Below are positions 1-11,789 of a stretch of 64,000 bases of DNA, piece after piece (within the stretch, counting starts at the first letter, position 1; the number at the start of each line of letters is the position of its first letter). The stretch is from Conchocele bisecta (taxonomy: Eukaryota; Mollusca; Bivalvia; Lucinida; Thyasiridae). Position numbers and translations under genes: made by a program. The stretch is from the NCBI GenBank assembly GCA_029237695.1, contig CM055273.1, positions 60,067,968-60,131,967 on the forward strand. Direction: 5' to 3'. The notes below the pieces were generated by a model. That model saw only the letters and a program-made list of their open reading frames with translations, did not search any database and had not been told where the DNA came from.

Positions 1-540
1 ATATGTTTCTCCAAATGATATCTTGGTCAGCACATGTATTTTCCTTTAAGATAAGAAGATAAAAATATGGAAAATCATTGATTTATCCAATACAGTGTAT
101 ATTAATATCTTGTATATTGCATTGCAAAGGTAAATACTCATATTCTCCCTTGCTGTCATGGTGGAAAGCGTCTGTTACGGCGATATGATGCACCATCTGC
201 AGTTTGTAGATGTCCCTAGAAATAATCCACCCAAGTCACCTAATTGATCTTGAAACATCTCATCAGATTTGTGCCCTACAACTGTTTGCACATTTGAGTG
301 ACATTCCTTGATCACTCATACAATCAAGAAGTGTTGCTGCCTAGATGCATCAAATTTAAATATATGGTGAAGTCCAGATTCACCTACAAATCAACATATA
401 TGACATTTTATACATAATTTGCGAACAGACCCTCTTTGGATTATGGAAGTATGTAGAACAAGAAACGAGGCAAAGCCACGAAGGCCAGGTTTTTTCCAAG
501 CATAGACACTTGGATAAAATAATTATACCCACTTTTTGTA
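1..540. other. No gene recognised
   Basis: AT-rich sequence with no convincing exon, RNA gene or repeat structure that I can see. Confidence 0.4.
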
Positions 541-1320
541 GACTAGATGGCCGTGGCCTGCATGTCGCGCCTTGGGGCGAGGCATGGACACTAAAAAAAT
601 AGATATAGTAGATGGAAAAACTTTAACCAAAAAACTTTAACCGGACACACGGACGGATGGACGTATGCCAAAATGCCGACGATATCGCGCTTTCCGCAAG
701 CGGGCGCGACAATGATGATAAACACCCATGTGAAGTATCAAGGTAATGGGTGAAGCAGTTGCAGATAGAGTACACGAAAAAACTTTAACAAAAAAATTCA
801 AAGTAATTTGACCTTGACATTGGGCACAGGGGCCGCACGGTTGGGGGGTAGAATGAAAATATGGATGATGATAAACACCCATGTGAAGTTTCAAGGTAAT
901 GGGCGAAGCAGTTGCAGAGATATAGTATAATGAAAAACTTTTAACCAAAAAACTTTAACCAGACGTACGTTAAAATGTTAACGTTGAAAATGGCTACGTC
1001 AATTACGTAGAAATAATAGGTGAAAGTAAAAAACTAGATGGCCGCGGCCTGCATGTCGCGCCTTGTGGCGAGGCATGGACACTAAAAAAAAAGATATAGT
1101 ATAACGAAAAACTTTAACCAAACAACTTAACCAAAAACTTCAAAGTAATTTGACATTGGGCACAGGGACCGCACGGGAGGGGGGTAGAATGAAAATATAG
1201 ATGATGATAAACACCCATGTGAAGTTTCAAGGTAATGGGCGAAGCAGTTGCAGAGATATAGTATAACGAAAAACTTTTAACCAAAAAACTTTAACCAGAC
1301 GTAGTAAAAAAAAAAACTTT
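541..1320. repeat. Tandem/duplicated repeat cluster with ~480-bp period
   Basis: The phrase CTAGATGGCCG(T/C)GGCCTGCA followed by TGTCGCGCC occurs near 543 and 1024. The phrase GATGATAAACACCCATGTGA occurs near 715, 867 and 1204, each followed by the same 'AAGGTAATGGG(C/T)GAAGCAGTTGCAG' context. AAAACTTTAACC recurs many times. These are imperfect direct repeats of a 330-480-bp unit. The small ORFs across it are repeat readings, not genes. Confidence 0.7.
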
Positions 1321-1378
1321 TAACTGTGTATCACATATCGCACCCTCTACATCACATATCGCTCCCTCTACTTAGATT

Positions 1379-1490
1379 ATGAGCGGGGCGAAACGACCCC
1401 GAGACGAACCTACCCGGGGTGAACAGGTCACCGGGGCGAATCGACCTGCGGGGCGAATGGGTAATCGGGGCGAAACGACCCGCGACCTAC
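1379..1490. repeat. Short GC-rich motif array (GGGGCGAAACGACC type)
   Basis: Five degenerate copies of a ~16-nt motif GGGGCGAA(A/T)CGACC(C/T) lie between about 1383 and 1482, in AT-rich surroundings. The array resembles in layout the arrays at 4563-4662, 5261-5425 and 7966-8045. No protein function is assigned to the ORFs that cross it. Confidence 0.6.
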
Positions 1491-2997
1491 TGAACACCTC
1501 CGACACTAGGGATTTGACAAATTTCATTGCTGCAGCCAGTCCAGGGGTGGGAACACACAACAATTGCAGTACGTATAAATTCGCCGGGTGTGCCGGTCGT
1601 CACACTCCCCTCACCCGGTGAGGCAAAACATTGATACATGTATAAGTTATAACTTATTCCGCTAAATAGTTGGTAATATGTGGCATATAGCCTAAACGAC
1701 CCACGAAAACTAATAACACTGAAAAATACCTGGGAAATGTGACGTCGGTCAGCATTTGAACTGACATAAATATAATATTTAGAAATGTAGTATCTAATAT
1801 AAATGAATGACAACAATTTATTGAGTGTACATTGCGTATTTGTAATGTTTTTAATCGCCGATAATTAAAAAGTGGGAACAACGTGGAAATATCTTCTCAA
1901 CCAACAACACTGTAAAAGATGGATTTTGATTGGCTGGCAATTCATATTGAATGCAACGCAGTCGATCATTGGGCAATATTTTTTCTACAATACGAAAAGG
2001 ATATTTTTTCCTGAAAATGATTGATATGACAGTTCTGAACGTTTGCTTATTGTGTCCTCTTTACATTTAATTTGGCCCAAGTCGGTGCTAGTAGCAGTTT
2101 GTGTTATTAATCTTGACCGAAATGAACAACTGCAATACAACCGCACGAGTTGCATGGGCGTCACCACCTTTTATTAAAATGGGGTTCGACTTGGTGGTAT
2201 ATGCAATGCTTTGTGAGACTGCTCCCCGGGGATTTGATTTTAATTACAAGCCAACTGCTGTATTCTGGTATATTTAAACAACAGCTTTGAATTCATGTGC
2301 GAATATTTATGGGCCAATTTAAGAAGCATATTTATGAAAATATATGCATATACCTGCACCCGTTTTGGCGTCGCTTGACTAGCTGTGCTTTGTTAGTAGA
2401 CCCAGGGACCATACATTCATCTTCGCCTCAGGTAGACGTCACATCAAAATTGTGAACATTACGTCAATCTGATAAATATTGTAAACGACACGGCATTTTC
2501 ACATTTTGACTACAGATATGTATGTCATAAGTTGATGCTTATATTCAATTGCATGTTTGTACCGAAAGAGGTACCGTAAAGAAAACAAAGAGCTAACCTG
2601 CAAACATCTTCAGAATTAAATTTATGACACAACGCACACTGGCACATATGGTCCCTAAAACAAGTTGCACAAAACATGAACATCGCAGCAAAACAACGCA
2701 AGGCAAAAATGAGCCATCAAGAAAATCAGCCATTGAATGAAAGTCAATAAACACACAAAATCTGCCACAATACAGAATGACAGCAAATTGAATTGGAACG
2801 AAGTAAGGGAAACTGTGCCTATATATGTGCTGTTAAATCAAATTAGTGTGCAGCTGAAAACATCCCCAGTAGCCTGCCAGGGTACAACCAATAGAGTACG
2901 TAGCAATAATTATATAAACTCAAACTACCTGAAACTGCATATCAGTATCGGCCGGTGCGTGGGACGGACCACCCGACCAAGTGCTATGTGCACCTGT
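1491..2997. other. No gene recognised
   Basis: About 1.5 kb of AT-rich sequence. Short ORFs exist on both strands but none has recognisable protein features or paired splice signals. Confidence 0.4.
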
Positions 2998-3252
2998 GGG
3001 CCGTTTCACTAAACTTCGTACGACTAAAATGTTCGTAAGTGCAAATTTAGGATCGTCTGGAAATTTCAATTGATTGATTTACATTTACTGAACATATATG
3101 CTGCAGCCAGAGCCTATAGATGCTCTATAAATGTAAATCCAATAATTGTTTACAAGAAAACGTTGTTAATTAATTTTAAATTTAAAGAATACCATAAGTT
3201 TGCACTTATGAACATTATATTTTAGTCGTACGAAGTTTAGTGAAACGGCCCC
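2998..3252. repeat. Palindromic MITE-like element, family C (copy 1)
   Basis: The left end reads GGGCCGTTTCACTAAACTTC, then GTACGACTAAAATGTTCGTA. The right end is its reverse complement, finishing GTGAAACGGCCC. Five further copies occur at 16266, 28798, 30090, 47066 and 56491. No coding capacity: a non-autonomous inverted-repeat element. Confidence 0.85.
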
Positions 3253-3437
3253 CTGGCTTCCCATTACAGTACGAGGGCGTTGCCCAACGTTTGTCAAATG
3301 ACAGTAGTGTGCCAATTCGCAATGTAAATTCTGATCAGTACATCGACGCAGTGCACAGTTTTATTGTGATCAAATATGCTCACTATAGTGATCTTAGGCC
3401 GACACTCACTGATTCTGGTGTATATATTTCGTATTAA

Positions 3438-3537
3438 GAAATTGTTTATTTTCATCTTTGGAGTGAACATGTACGGAATGTAAAATAGATACATTGGGTA
3501 ATATTTTTCACTCCAAAGATGAAAATAAACAATTAGT
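3438..3537. repeat. Hairpin with ~28-bp arms
   Basis: The arm at about 3440-3467 (AATTGTTTATTTTCATCTTT, then GGAGTGAA) is repeated in inverted orientation at about 3508-3535. The loop is about 40 bp. Probably a small palindromic element. Confidence 0.7.
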
Positions 3538-4562
3538 ATTTCAATCTGCGACTGGAACAGAACAAAAACCTATCGAAAATGTATTTTAATGCAACTTTTG
3601 AAAGTTAAAGTAGAATCTCTGCTGATGATGAGTGTTAGGGGAAATCATGCCTTAAAATACGCGGTCAGGGTCAAGTGATCAATACGCGCATATATCCCAG
3701 CGTGACTTCACACTGTACTGTGGTGTGCCAGTGTTTTACTATTTTCCTCGTAAATAAATTGTGATGAAAGCTTAGACAACGGATTCCTGAGTTATATATA
3801 TTATTACTAATCTGGTCCATTGGTGATAACATTATTTACGAGACTAACAATTATGACATTAGTGATGTTATTGCAATAAAACTGCGTGAATAATGCACAT
3901 ATGGTCCGAAACGTCCTGCACCGGCCATTAGGCACTGTTTGCTGCAGATACCGTCACGTGAGTTATGATGTCACATTTTCGCACCAAGTATCTCGATATC
4001 TGTCTTAAAATTAGTTAAGTCTATATATGAATGCAAACTTAATTATTCTTAAATATCCTCCATGTTTTCTATGCTACTGTATGCTTTATATACGTATCGT
4101 ATATACCTATGGCATAATAATGTATTATTTGAGTTTCCTAATTGATAAAAGCCCCACAAATCGTCAAATTGTTCCTTTAAGCAAGGATTTAATATATATG
4201 TTTCTGTATCTTTTCTAAGGTATTCTACGTACGGTATATACTTCAATATAAATTGGAGTGGTTGTGGTAATTTGTTACGGACTATTTCGGAAATGTATGG
4301 CGATATATATAAATGATGTATAACGTGTATTGCATTAGCCTATATTGTGTGCACGTTCAATGACAAAGAAAACAATACAACTATATATATATATATGTAT
4401 ATATATATCTACTATTTAACTTTCATAAATTGTGCCAACATTTCAGAAACTGCAAATCAGTACAGGGACCATTCATCATTAGTCCTAGATCAGTACCATA
4501 CGTAAAAGACCCACAATACTGTCCGTATTTTTCGCAATGTGTGATTGTTTTTCCCGGAAGCA
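3538..4562. other. No gene recognised
   Basis: AT-rich, with a short (TA)n microsatellite near 4382-4410. No supported gene. Confidence 0.4.
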
Positions 4563-4662
4563 AGTCAAAACGGCCCTTGGTCAAAACGGCCCGGATTTGG
4601 TCAAAACGGCCCCCAAGTTTTGGGAATTTTTGTTAAAACGGCCCCTACTAAACGGCCCCCTA
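4563..4662 (+). repeat. Short motif array (TCAAAACGGCCC)
   Basis: Five spaced copies of (G)TCAAAACGGCCC or close variants (TTAAAACGGCCCC, CTAAACGGCCCC) occur in about 100 bp, followed by a poly-T tract. The 7966-8045 array has a nearly identical motif, TCAAAACGCCCCC. No inverted partner was found locally. Confidence 0.75.
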
Positions 4663-5251
4663 TTATAATTTTTTTTTTTTCTACATATATATAACAATAT
4701 TCTTAATATTCATCTAAAATAACAATAATAAATGACCTTGTATTATGAATATTGTTGAAGACGATCTTTAATATGCATGCAATATATTGATCAGACTGTG
4801 AGTGCAATTTCTCGCTATAGCATCAACAAGTGGTTATGTACAAGATGGGAAATAGTGTAGATCCTGATCAGACTGTGTGTTCATATTCCAATATATCTAT
4901 AGCATCAACAAGTGGCAACATTTCTGCCGAGGTTCACCTCAACGTGGCTATACGGCCCTGCTCGGTAGAAATGTTGCCGATTTATTTTTTTACGATGCGG
5001 GTCGCGCTACGCGCTCCCACTGGATACACGTTTCAGATTTGCCTCGGTAGATTTTTACCTCTGGCTACTGCCCTGTGTCTATAAAGCAAATATCAGATGT
5101 GGTATTAAATGTACCAGGGACCATACATTTATCCTTCGTCACAGAATGTACCCATTTATCTGGATTATGTTGTAACATGACTGGACTATTTTTCGGAGTA
5201 CGCGCGCACTTGCCGAAGATATCTACGATATCACGTGCTCTATTCTCGCAG

Positions 5252-5260
5252 CTGTGTGAC
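5252..5260. repeat. Left target-site duplication of the 2.08-kb foldback element
   Basis: CTGTGTGAC, repeated exactly at 7339-7347 on the other side of the element. Confidence 0.75.
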
Positions 5261-6578
5261 GGTATCCGGTCAATTCGTCCTCAGTCCAATTCGTCCTCGT
5301 ACCAATTCGTCCTCAGTTTGGTCAATTCGTCCTCAGTTTGTGGTCAATTCGTCCTCATACATACCAATTCGTCCTCAGTTTGGTCAATTCGTCCTCAGTT
5401 CGGTCAATTCGTCCTCAGTCTTATATTTTTTATTTTTTTGACAACATGTTTTTTATGTATTTTGGATGTATATTTCGTTCATTGTAGCATGTAATATTGT
5501 CTTATCTATAATAAATGAAGACCAAAATGTGTATTGCGATTTTTTTGTCTCTTTTTAAGTTGTATTCAAATATTGTTTATTAATAATAATAACTAAGTCT
5601 TGTGTTATTTTGTTACTATTATTGATACAAGACCGGCAATATTAGCATGATTAGTGTACATAACTAAAAATTACGGTGCTAATTAAGATGTTCTTTGTGG
5701 CTGTCGGTTTCACAAACATTCTGCTCCATTCATGATGTGATTACACTAGTGATCACTAATTGGTTTGCTAATCCCATAGTAATTACACCCAAACTATTCC
5801 CATTGACAATACACTTTGAACTTGATAGAGCCACTGAATTAGTAATTAATGCACTAGGGTGGAACTATTTTGATTGTAAACAGTTTATTTTTAGTATTGA
5901 ACAATACATTTTTTTTGTTGTTTGAGTTAATCCATTTTTCGTCTTTTGGTCTTGCCGCCCGTTGAATATAAAACGATCGTTATTTTTTTCAAAGAATTTT
6001 AGGTAGGATTGGGACTAAATGTGACAATAAGTTAATTACGTAGAGCACACTTGCTAGACATTAGTGACTCAGATAGTATACTCGCCACTTAATTTCATTT
6101 GACCAGTCCGTGTGCCACTCAAAACGCACAAATCACGTAAACTAGTATGGGTTCCCCTCAATCATCTATAATCGATACCCAGCCATACTATATCACACAC
6201 ATATAAGCTGATGGGTGCTATAGGAGGCCTCAAATTATAGGTTACCATACCTGCATAGATTCTCCTATATTTGACGCACATTTTTGGAGCCTGAATTATA
6301 AATGCAACATTTATCAAAATTCGGAAATATAAACCAGACCGACGACCATCGGCCTGCTTCTTTACTGGGCTATATATCCCGGGTATGGAAGGTGTTCGAG
6401 CCAATTCCCACCCTTAAATATGAGCCGAATGAATGAATTTTTCAAAGAATCATTCATTGAAAGTCTGTGATTAGTACGAGTATCTCGCGAATACGTGTAT
6501 CTTGGATATATTGAACACAAATACTGTGATTTACTTACAATTCAGTGTCATTAAACATGTGTCTTTAACAAACTCAAA

Positions 6579-6678
6579 ATGGATAACTGTGTGAAGTGCG
6601 ACGCTGTGGTTACCCGCCGCCAACATGCCATCTCTTGTGATGTGTGTGGACGATGGCAACATCGCATCTGCGACACAG
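6579..6678 (+). CDS. Orphan first exon encoding a Cys/His zinc-finger N-terminus (PHD-like), inside the foldback element
   Basis: An ATG opens 33 codons plus one base, ending at a consensus donor (ACAG|GTAAGC). The peptide has the spacing C4-x2-C7 ... H16-x3-C20-x2-C23 ... W26-x-H28-x2-C31, as in a PHD-like or zinc-ribbon finger. Similar Cys-rich N-termini (MD.CVKCD..VT.RQ type) are, from memory, common in molluscan transposon-derived proteins that also carry FLYWCH or MULE transposase domains; that attribution is inference. No partner exon with an acceptor was recognised in the remaining 660 bp of the element, so the gene is probably truncated or an internal deletion derivative. The reading is short but the codon structure, donor and motif agree. 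Confidence 0.55.
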
Positions 6679-6936
6679 GTAAGCATTATATTTGCATATT
6701 TTCCATGTATTGTTCATCCAATGTAGCAGTCTGACCAGATACTACTTGTATGTTTCAAGTCAATAAATATTCCATTCTATAATCCCCTATACAATGTTAT
6801 GTCTCAATAAACATCCGGTATCATTTCACACCTCTAACTGGGGCTCAATAAATCACCCTCATAAATCACCCGTATTGTTTGTCCTGTCATAAATGTCACT
6901 TTTACAGGTGTGTATATTATGCGAACATGTATATTG

Positions 6937-7198
6937 GTGCGTGCAATCAGGATCTACTATACTCACCATGGATAATTGTATTTGCCTTATTTGTCCTACT
7001 ACAATTAAAACCGTGTACTTGTAATATGTATCTGACTGCGTGCAATCAGGATCTACTATGCTCACCATGGATAATTGTTGCCCTTACACGACGTGTATTT
7101 GCCTGATTTATCCTAATACAATTAAAACTGTGTACTTGTAATATGTATCTGACTGCGTGCAATCAGGATCTACTATGCTCACCATGGATAATTGTTGG
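6937..7198 (+). repeat. Three direct repeats inside the foldback element
   Basis: GTGCAATCAGGATCTACTAT, continuing to ATGGATAATTGT, occurs at 6941, 7040 and 7157 (periods 99 and 117 bp). The intervening CTGTGTACTTGTAATATGTA text is shared as well. The array sits immediately inside the right inverted terminal array. Confidence 0.85.
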
Positions 7199-7338
7199 GT
7201 ATCCATGTATCAGGACGAATTGACCAAAAAAAAGTCAATTCGTCCTTATGAGGACGAATTGACCAAGAAACTGGTCCCTATGAGGACGAATTGACCAAAC
7301 TGAGGACGAATTGGTATGAGGACGAATTGACCTGGAAC

Positions 7339-7347
7339 CTGTGTGAC
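7339..7347. repeat. Right target-site duplication of the 2.08-kb foldback element
   Basis: CTGTGTGAC, identical to 5252-5260. Confidence 0.75.
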
Positions 7348-7962
7348 CAAGATGGAATTAGCCAATCATTCAAGCGTTCCTTTGATTTTGAGTTTTCCCA
7401 AAGATGGAATGTCAGAAATAACGCTTACAAATTCAGCAATAGTTCGTTATTTGTGCATTATATGAACAATTGAATAGATAGTGTAAGTATGTCAATTATT
7501 ATTTAATTTATTGAAAGTAAATACGGTCACATGTTGCTTGTCATTTATCAGATATTGGCGATACAAATAATACACTACTTTGTCCGGTATTCGACATGTA
7601 CCAGTAATTCGGATGGAATACATAGATGTGATTGTCTGTCGTATGCTACTGCATATAGTTTCGTTAATAAATATACATGTATGTAAACAGTGTCAAATGA
7701 CTGAAGTAAAAGTTGCCCAGTTACAATACTGATCAAAATAGTTCAAAATTGTGTTTTGGATATAACATGTGTAACCTGGCAACGCCAACGGGTGGCACAA
7801 TTTACCCAAATTTGCATGTAATTACAAGTGCGATTTCCAGGGATGGGGGAAACAGTGCTTCTACCAACGTACATTTTTAACCAATAAAACCATTATTTGT
7901 TAGCTGATAAAAATAATAAAACCTGTCCCAAACTGTTTGTTGAGATTAATGGGAAGCAGGTC
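7348..7962. other. No gene recognised
   Basis: AT-rich, no supported feature. Confidence 0.35.
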
Positions 7963-8220
7963 AAAACGCCCCCAAGTCAAAACGCCCCCATTTTGGTTAA
8001 AACGCCCCCATCTTTGGTCAAAACACCCCCAAAAAACACCCCCATAATTTTATTTTTGTTAAATACGATTTTATTTTGTCATTATTAATTGTATTTGTAT
8101 TTGTACAGTAATTCAGTGGACATGTATGAGCCTTTTTAACATGATAAACAAGTCCGTTTTTTCAATAAACATGACCTGTTTGATTGTGGTTTAGTCAAAT
8201 TGGGGGCGTTTTGACTTTGG
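7963..8220. repeat. Small foldback of TCAAAACGCCCCC motifs
   Basis: Four direct copies of (G)TCAAAACGCCCCC or variants at 7966-8045 face one inverted copy, TGGGGGCGTTTTGAC, at about 8199-8213. Between them lies AT-rich sequence. No clear target duplication was seen. Confidence 0.6.
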
Positions 8221-8324
8221 TGAATGACAACAAAACATAATTGGTTCATCATGTACTTTTTATTTCATTATAATTCAAATATATATATAATTTAATACAT
8301 ATTAATACATGATAAAAGTAATGC

Positions 8325-8480
8325 AGGACGGTGGTGGAATAAGGCCAGTGTGTGGTGGAAATAGGTACCATATAAAATGAGAGATTAATTTTTGCAAAAG
8401 TAATCAATTAACCGTCTTACCAATGGTACCTATTTCCACCTCACAGTGGTATTATGCCAACACCACCCACCAAGCGCCAA
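8325..8480. repeat. Imperfect palindrome with GGTGGAAATAGGTACCA arms
   Basis: GGTGGAAATAGGTACCAT near 8354-8371 pairs with ATGGTACCTATTTCCACC near 8422-8440. Outer GGTGG(T)G tracts extend the pairing. MITE-like or simple hairpin. Confidence 0.65.
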
Positions 8481-8920
8481 CACACACACGCACCCATGTA
8501 ATTATACCTATGTTTGACAGGAATTACGAATAATAGATAATAATAATAGAGTACGACTTACCTCTTTTTTCGGAGTCTTCAACTTCGTTCGGTTACAGGT
8601 TGATTTATCCCGGCAATTCTTCCATTCCAGTGTCACTGTCGCCATCATCCATATTGATATCAACATAATAATGTTGGGTATCTCACTAACACTTATTTAA
8701 TGTAACGAAAAAGACGGGACGGGAAAAAGACGGGACGCAGTATACGATTGTAATTTTGTATACAATATAGACATGTTTTAAGATTGTTATGCTAGCACAT
8801 GTAATATAGCACACTGCACCATGTAGATCTGGTGATTCTGGAAGGCAAGATGTGAAAATATGTTACCTTGCAGGGTCTTACACACTCTTATTAATTAGGT
8901 AATATTTCTTATATTTAAGG

Positions 8921-9060
8921 GTGGGAAATGGCTCGAAGACCTTCCATACCCGGGCATGTGCCCGTAAATGATCAGGCCAATGGCCGTTGGCCCATTTGTT
9001 TCCGAATTTAATAATATATGCGATACAGTCGAAAAATGTGCATTAAATGAAGGAGACGAT
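8921..9060 (+). repeat. Copy of the internal repeat of the foldback element, opposite orientation
   Basis: TAAGGGTGGGAA(A/T)TGGCTCGAA, then CACCTTCCATACCCGGG, matches the reverse complement of about 6365-6420. The similarity continues through 'GGCC.(A/T)GG.CGT.GG' and TTTCCGAATTT. Its presence outside the element shows that it is an independent dispersed repeat. Confidence 0.65.
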
Positions 9061-11789
9061 GAGGCGGTGAGTTTAACCTAATTAGTTCATTCTCCTATTG
9101 CACAATGCCGATATGTCAGACCGTGAAGAGGGCCGAGTGTGCGTGCACATGATATATGGATACTCAGCCGTTACATTGTTATATTACCTGCTAATGCTAT
9201 TAGAGGGTTGGAGAGGCAAGACAGACCAAGCAGAGACGGTTCCACGTGATATGGGCAAATCCAACGCCCACAGAGGAGCAACAGCGCAGGCCGAGCCGGA
9301 GCCGAACCACCGACCCACCCACAGCAGACCGGCACACCGCAGCCAGTGACAACCGGAGGCTCCGCACCGCAACCGCCACCCGCAGCGACGAGACAGGCAA
9401 GCCATGCCCAAGTCACCCACAAGGCCGCCACTGGCAACACCCAGGCAGCTCATTCCGCCACAGATCCCAAGGCGCATATAGCATGACACTGCCCAGTATG
9501 CAACACAGAGGAAACGACCCGATGTCGGGTCCACAGAGGCCTAGGCCACCTCCCACTGAGTGGGTGGTAGACACGAGCGAGGCCTTGTCCCCGAGGAGGG
9601 AGGACTAAGTTTGTTTTATTTGGTTCTGATCTTCTCTTTGTTGGTGTCGTAGGTGTCTGGCTACACCGCGAGGACTGCATCTGGTTTGTGTTTGAGTGAG
9701 CTGTGTGCATGAAAATCACAGATGCCCTTATCTGGATTGTGTATGTATATGTTGTGGGTGCGTGCCTATCTAAGTGTGTCTGTCAGGGTTATGTCCAATG
9801 TCATATTGACTTGGCTCATCTACTGCCCTAAGGGCGAAATAGCTGGTCCCCATAGGGCCAGCTTCTGTTGATTGACTATATGGACAATATGATGAGACCA
9901 TTATGCCCGGCTCGACCACTAACTGCACAGAAACAGTTCGGCGCTTTGAGGTATATTGATGCAGGCAGAAATCCTCTGTTCTTGTGCTTCTGTCTTCTAG
10001 CGTCGTTTCTGTATGGAGTGGATCCACCGGTTATTTGTGACACCCGGGTTCACCAAGCACTCCTGGCTTTCAATCAGCGGGAGCAGCTTCTGTCTTCTAT
10101 GCCTTCATATGTTGACTTGGTCGCCTTAGTGGTTTTACCGGACACAATGGGTGTGTCAGTTTATATTTGTTTATGTTATGCATATTCTTTACTACACTAC
10201 ACGCTGCTGTGCGGAGTATTGTGTACATGTATAATGCCTATGCGTGTAAGGGACCGTCCGTATTGGGCGGAAGTAAGCTATTATTGCGTGCTTGGATGTA
10301 GTAAAAATTACAAAAAACTGTCGCCCTGCCATTCGGGACGAGACACACGTAAGGGAGCTATGAGCCGCCCCCGTGTCTTGCGCGGTCCATCATAGGATGG
10401 ACTGAGTGGACTTATGGGTGACATGAGTGTATTACGTCCGCAGATTCTGAACTCCCTGGACGCTTGCCTGGGATGGACCAGACCAGTTGTGACCTAGTGA
10501 GAGTCGTTGATATTTGTCTACTTACTAGACAAGTATCGGTGTACCTGGATGCGGTCCTCTCGGTGTCGCTTCGTTGGTGACGCATTGGTGTTATACTATA
10601 CATTTTTGCATATGTACATATCATGGACATGTATACATATGTGTATTATGATTACTCCTCGGCGACAGTGTGGACCTAGACGTATGTGTTCCTATGTGTT
10701 TTTTATTGATGTATTATAGGGCCAATTTTAAAATTACATTACAGTTAAAATACAAGTTTATATTAGAGCGGCACTTGTTTCAGACTTACTACCCACCCAT
10801 CGACCAGACCGCTATGCAGTTATTTGGATTGTGACGTATTCGGGTAGAGGCTAGGTTCAACCAATGTCATTGTTCACTCGAGTACAGTGCTATTTTCGAA
10901 TAATGTGTGTGCCTTGGGTAATTGCTTTTTTTTTTTTTTTTTTGTATATTATTACTGTTTCTAACGGCTGATATCGCAGGGGTTCGGGGCGACTTTACGG
11001 TTCCCGACAACGATATCCCCACGACACCAGCCGTCCCGGAGCTTCGCAGAGACCGAACGAAGCCGTGGCATTTCATGCACGGATCAATGTCAATCTCTGC
11101 GAGTCTAGTATATTTTGTTATCAGACGGTGCACGCTCTATATATGTACATGGATATATATACAAGTACGTCTATGCATATATGTAAAATCCACCACTCAC
11201 CCTATTGTTGCAGTTTGATTAAAATACCAGAAGTAGTCTGGCTTGAGTGGTTAGAAGGCAGGCCAACAATAATGCGTGCAAGAAGAGTCCGTCCGTCACC
11301 GACTAAACAGGCTTCGTCAGTGAAGCGAGTTCCATCGGTACCAGACCAATTGTTGACCCTTCCTCTTTCGACTCATTACCCTTACCACTACTACTAAATA
11401 TAATCTACTAAGTCTAGTCTAACATAGTACATAATAGCATATCGGGATTGTGGTGGGTAGAATTCCGTACACTCCCAGTACTAATCCTCGATACGGCAGT
11501 CCATACGCAAGAGACTTTCCTGGGCCAGTTCCGATCGAGTACATACCCATTGGGTGGGATTACTTGTATGTTAGTTTTAGCTATGGTTATGCTAGAATGG
11601 CTCATCAAGGACTCAACTTGTACATACCACATACGGACACTTGACGCTTTAAGCACCTATCGTTGGACGAGGATGCTCATCCAATAGGGGTATGCAAAGC
11701 GTGGAGGTTAGTAGGGAAGGAGGAGTCAGATAGGAGGTTTTTTTTCTGAACAAGCTGAGATCATCGCTCAGACAAGGCGACTAACAATT
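9061..11789. other. Unassigned block, GC-rich at 9.25-9.60 kb
   Basis: The stretch 9246-9608 is markedly more GC-rich than its surroundings and is open in several frames on both strands, which is what GC bias alone would give. Because a DIRS-type recombinase remnant follows at 11.79 kb on the + strand, this block could hold the decayed upstream part of that retroelement. I recognise neither a gag nor a reverse transcriptase motif in it. The + strand ORFs at 11065-11397 and 11450-11644 are protein-like in composition but match nothing I can name. Confidence 0.35.

Larger units (their letters stand above)
5261..7338 (+). mobile_element. 2.08-kb foldback-type DNA transposon carrying a zinc-finger exon; Mutator-like by inference
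   Basis: The ends are inverted relative to each other and built from spaced copies of one short motif. CAATTCGTCCTC occurs eight times at 5270-5420, and its reverse complement GAGGACGAATTG about five times at 7210-7332. The outermost bases also pair, imperfectly (GGTATCCGGTCAATTCG against GGTTCCAGGTCAATTCG). An exact 9-bp direct repeat CTGTGTGAC flanks the element, consistent with a target-site duplication of Mutator-like size. Inside are a repeat shared in opposite orientation with 8925-9060 (here about 6160-6415), a coding exon at 6579-6678, and three direct repeats at about 6937-7195. Terminal repeats made of tandem subrepeats are known from foldback elements. The superfamily is inferred from TSD length plus the exon; no transposase core is visible. 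Confidence 0.7.

Noticed and set aside
9184..9608. Overlapping ORFs on both strands in GC-rich DNA
   Set aside because: Several frames are open at once, as GC bias predicts. No domain or motif is recognisable and no splice context supports one frame.
11065..11650. Protein-like ORFs (11065-11397, 11450-11644) as a host gene exon pair
   Set aside because: No consistent splice pairing and no family recognised; they may belong to the decayed DIRS-type element, so no CDS is claimed.
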